Of a DNA stretch of 12,822 bases, positions 12,738-12,822 are shown piece by piece. The stretch is taken from contig JBEKDJ010000173.1 of NCBI GenBank assembly GCA_050014415.1, positions 1 through 12,822 of the forward strand, read 5' to 3'. The DNA comes from JBEKDJ01 sp050014415 (GTDB lineage Bacteria > Desulfobacterota > BSN033 > UBA1163). The notes under the pieces were generated by a model. That model saw nothing but the letters and a program-made list of their open reading frames with translations. It was not told the origin of the DNA and did not search any database. The stretch's first letter is position 1. Every line of letters begins with the position of its first letter. Made by a program: the position numbers and the translations under genes.

Positions 12738-12822
12738 AAAAATTTAGCATGAAACGCAACAATATTCTACGAGAGACCATATCGATATGATACAATACAG
12801 CTCGATGAAAGGGGAATGGCTA

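Noticed and set aside
1..12822. CRISPR array, insertion sequence, defence or toxin-antitoxin module
   Set aside because: No regularly spaced direct repeats, no transposase or nuclease motif in any frame, and every long frame is explained by housekeeping genes.

Overview
The window is 12.8 kb of bacterial chromosome at roughly 50% GC. It suggests a deltaproteobacterial (Desulfobacterota-type) anaerobe or a close relative. This rests on the gene order YceD (DUF177) - rpmF - plsX - fabG - acpP - fabF - rpiB - dCMP deaminase - nrdR, which I recall from Geobacter-like genomes, and on a stand-alone pyruvate/oxaloacetate carboxyltransferase subunit. TTG starts are frequent, and the spacers are full of degenerate short-word repeats and palindromes. 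No taxonomic marker gene is present, so the assignment is an inference.

Layout. (1) 1-508, minus strand: a phoU fragment followed 3 nt later by the start of an ArsC/low-molecular-weight phosphatase gene that runs off the left edge. (2) 509-1626, plus strand: a near-consensus sigma70 promoter and fabD, separated from the rest of the fatty-acid genes. (3) 1634-2503, minus strand: a ytxH-like gene and a DUF948 (YtxG-like) gene behind their own near-consensus promoter, converging on fabD. (4) 2745-4238, minus strand: a carboxyltransferase subunit (PycB/OadA type) without a biotin domain. (5) 4239-4832: a 594-nt spacer holding a strong plus-strand promoter and a hairpin-rich segment that looks like a non-coding RNA. 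(6) 4833-12555, plus strand: the main cluster yceD, rpmF, plsX, acyl-CoA dehydrogenase, fabG, acpP, fabF, rpiB, dCMP deaminase, nrdR. (7) 12556-12822: a palindromic intergenic repeat element.

How the genes work together. PlsX, FabD, FabG, ACP and FabF cover acyl-phosphate formation, malonyl loading, beta-keto reduction, the carrier protein and chain elongation. YceD and L32 are the usual companions of plsX. RpiB, dCMP deaminase and NrdR supply and regulate nucleotide precursors. FabH, normally next to plsX, is absent, and an acyl-CoA dehydrogenase occupies that position.

Most worth a second look: the candidate structured RNA at about 4408-4570; acpP, whose first helix appears to be replaced by spacer-repeat DNA; the truncated phoU abutting the fabD promoter; the insertion in FabD; and the hairpin leader of rpmF. 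I see no CRISPR array, complete insertion sequence, tRNA, rRNA or recognisable defence system.
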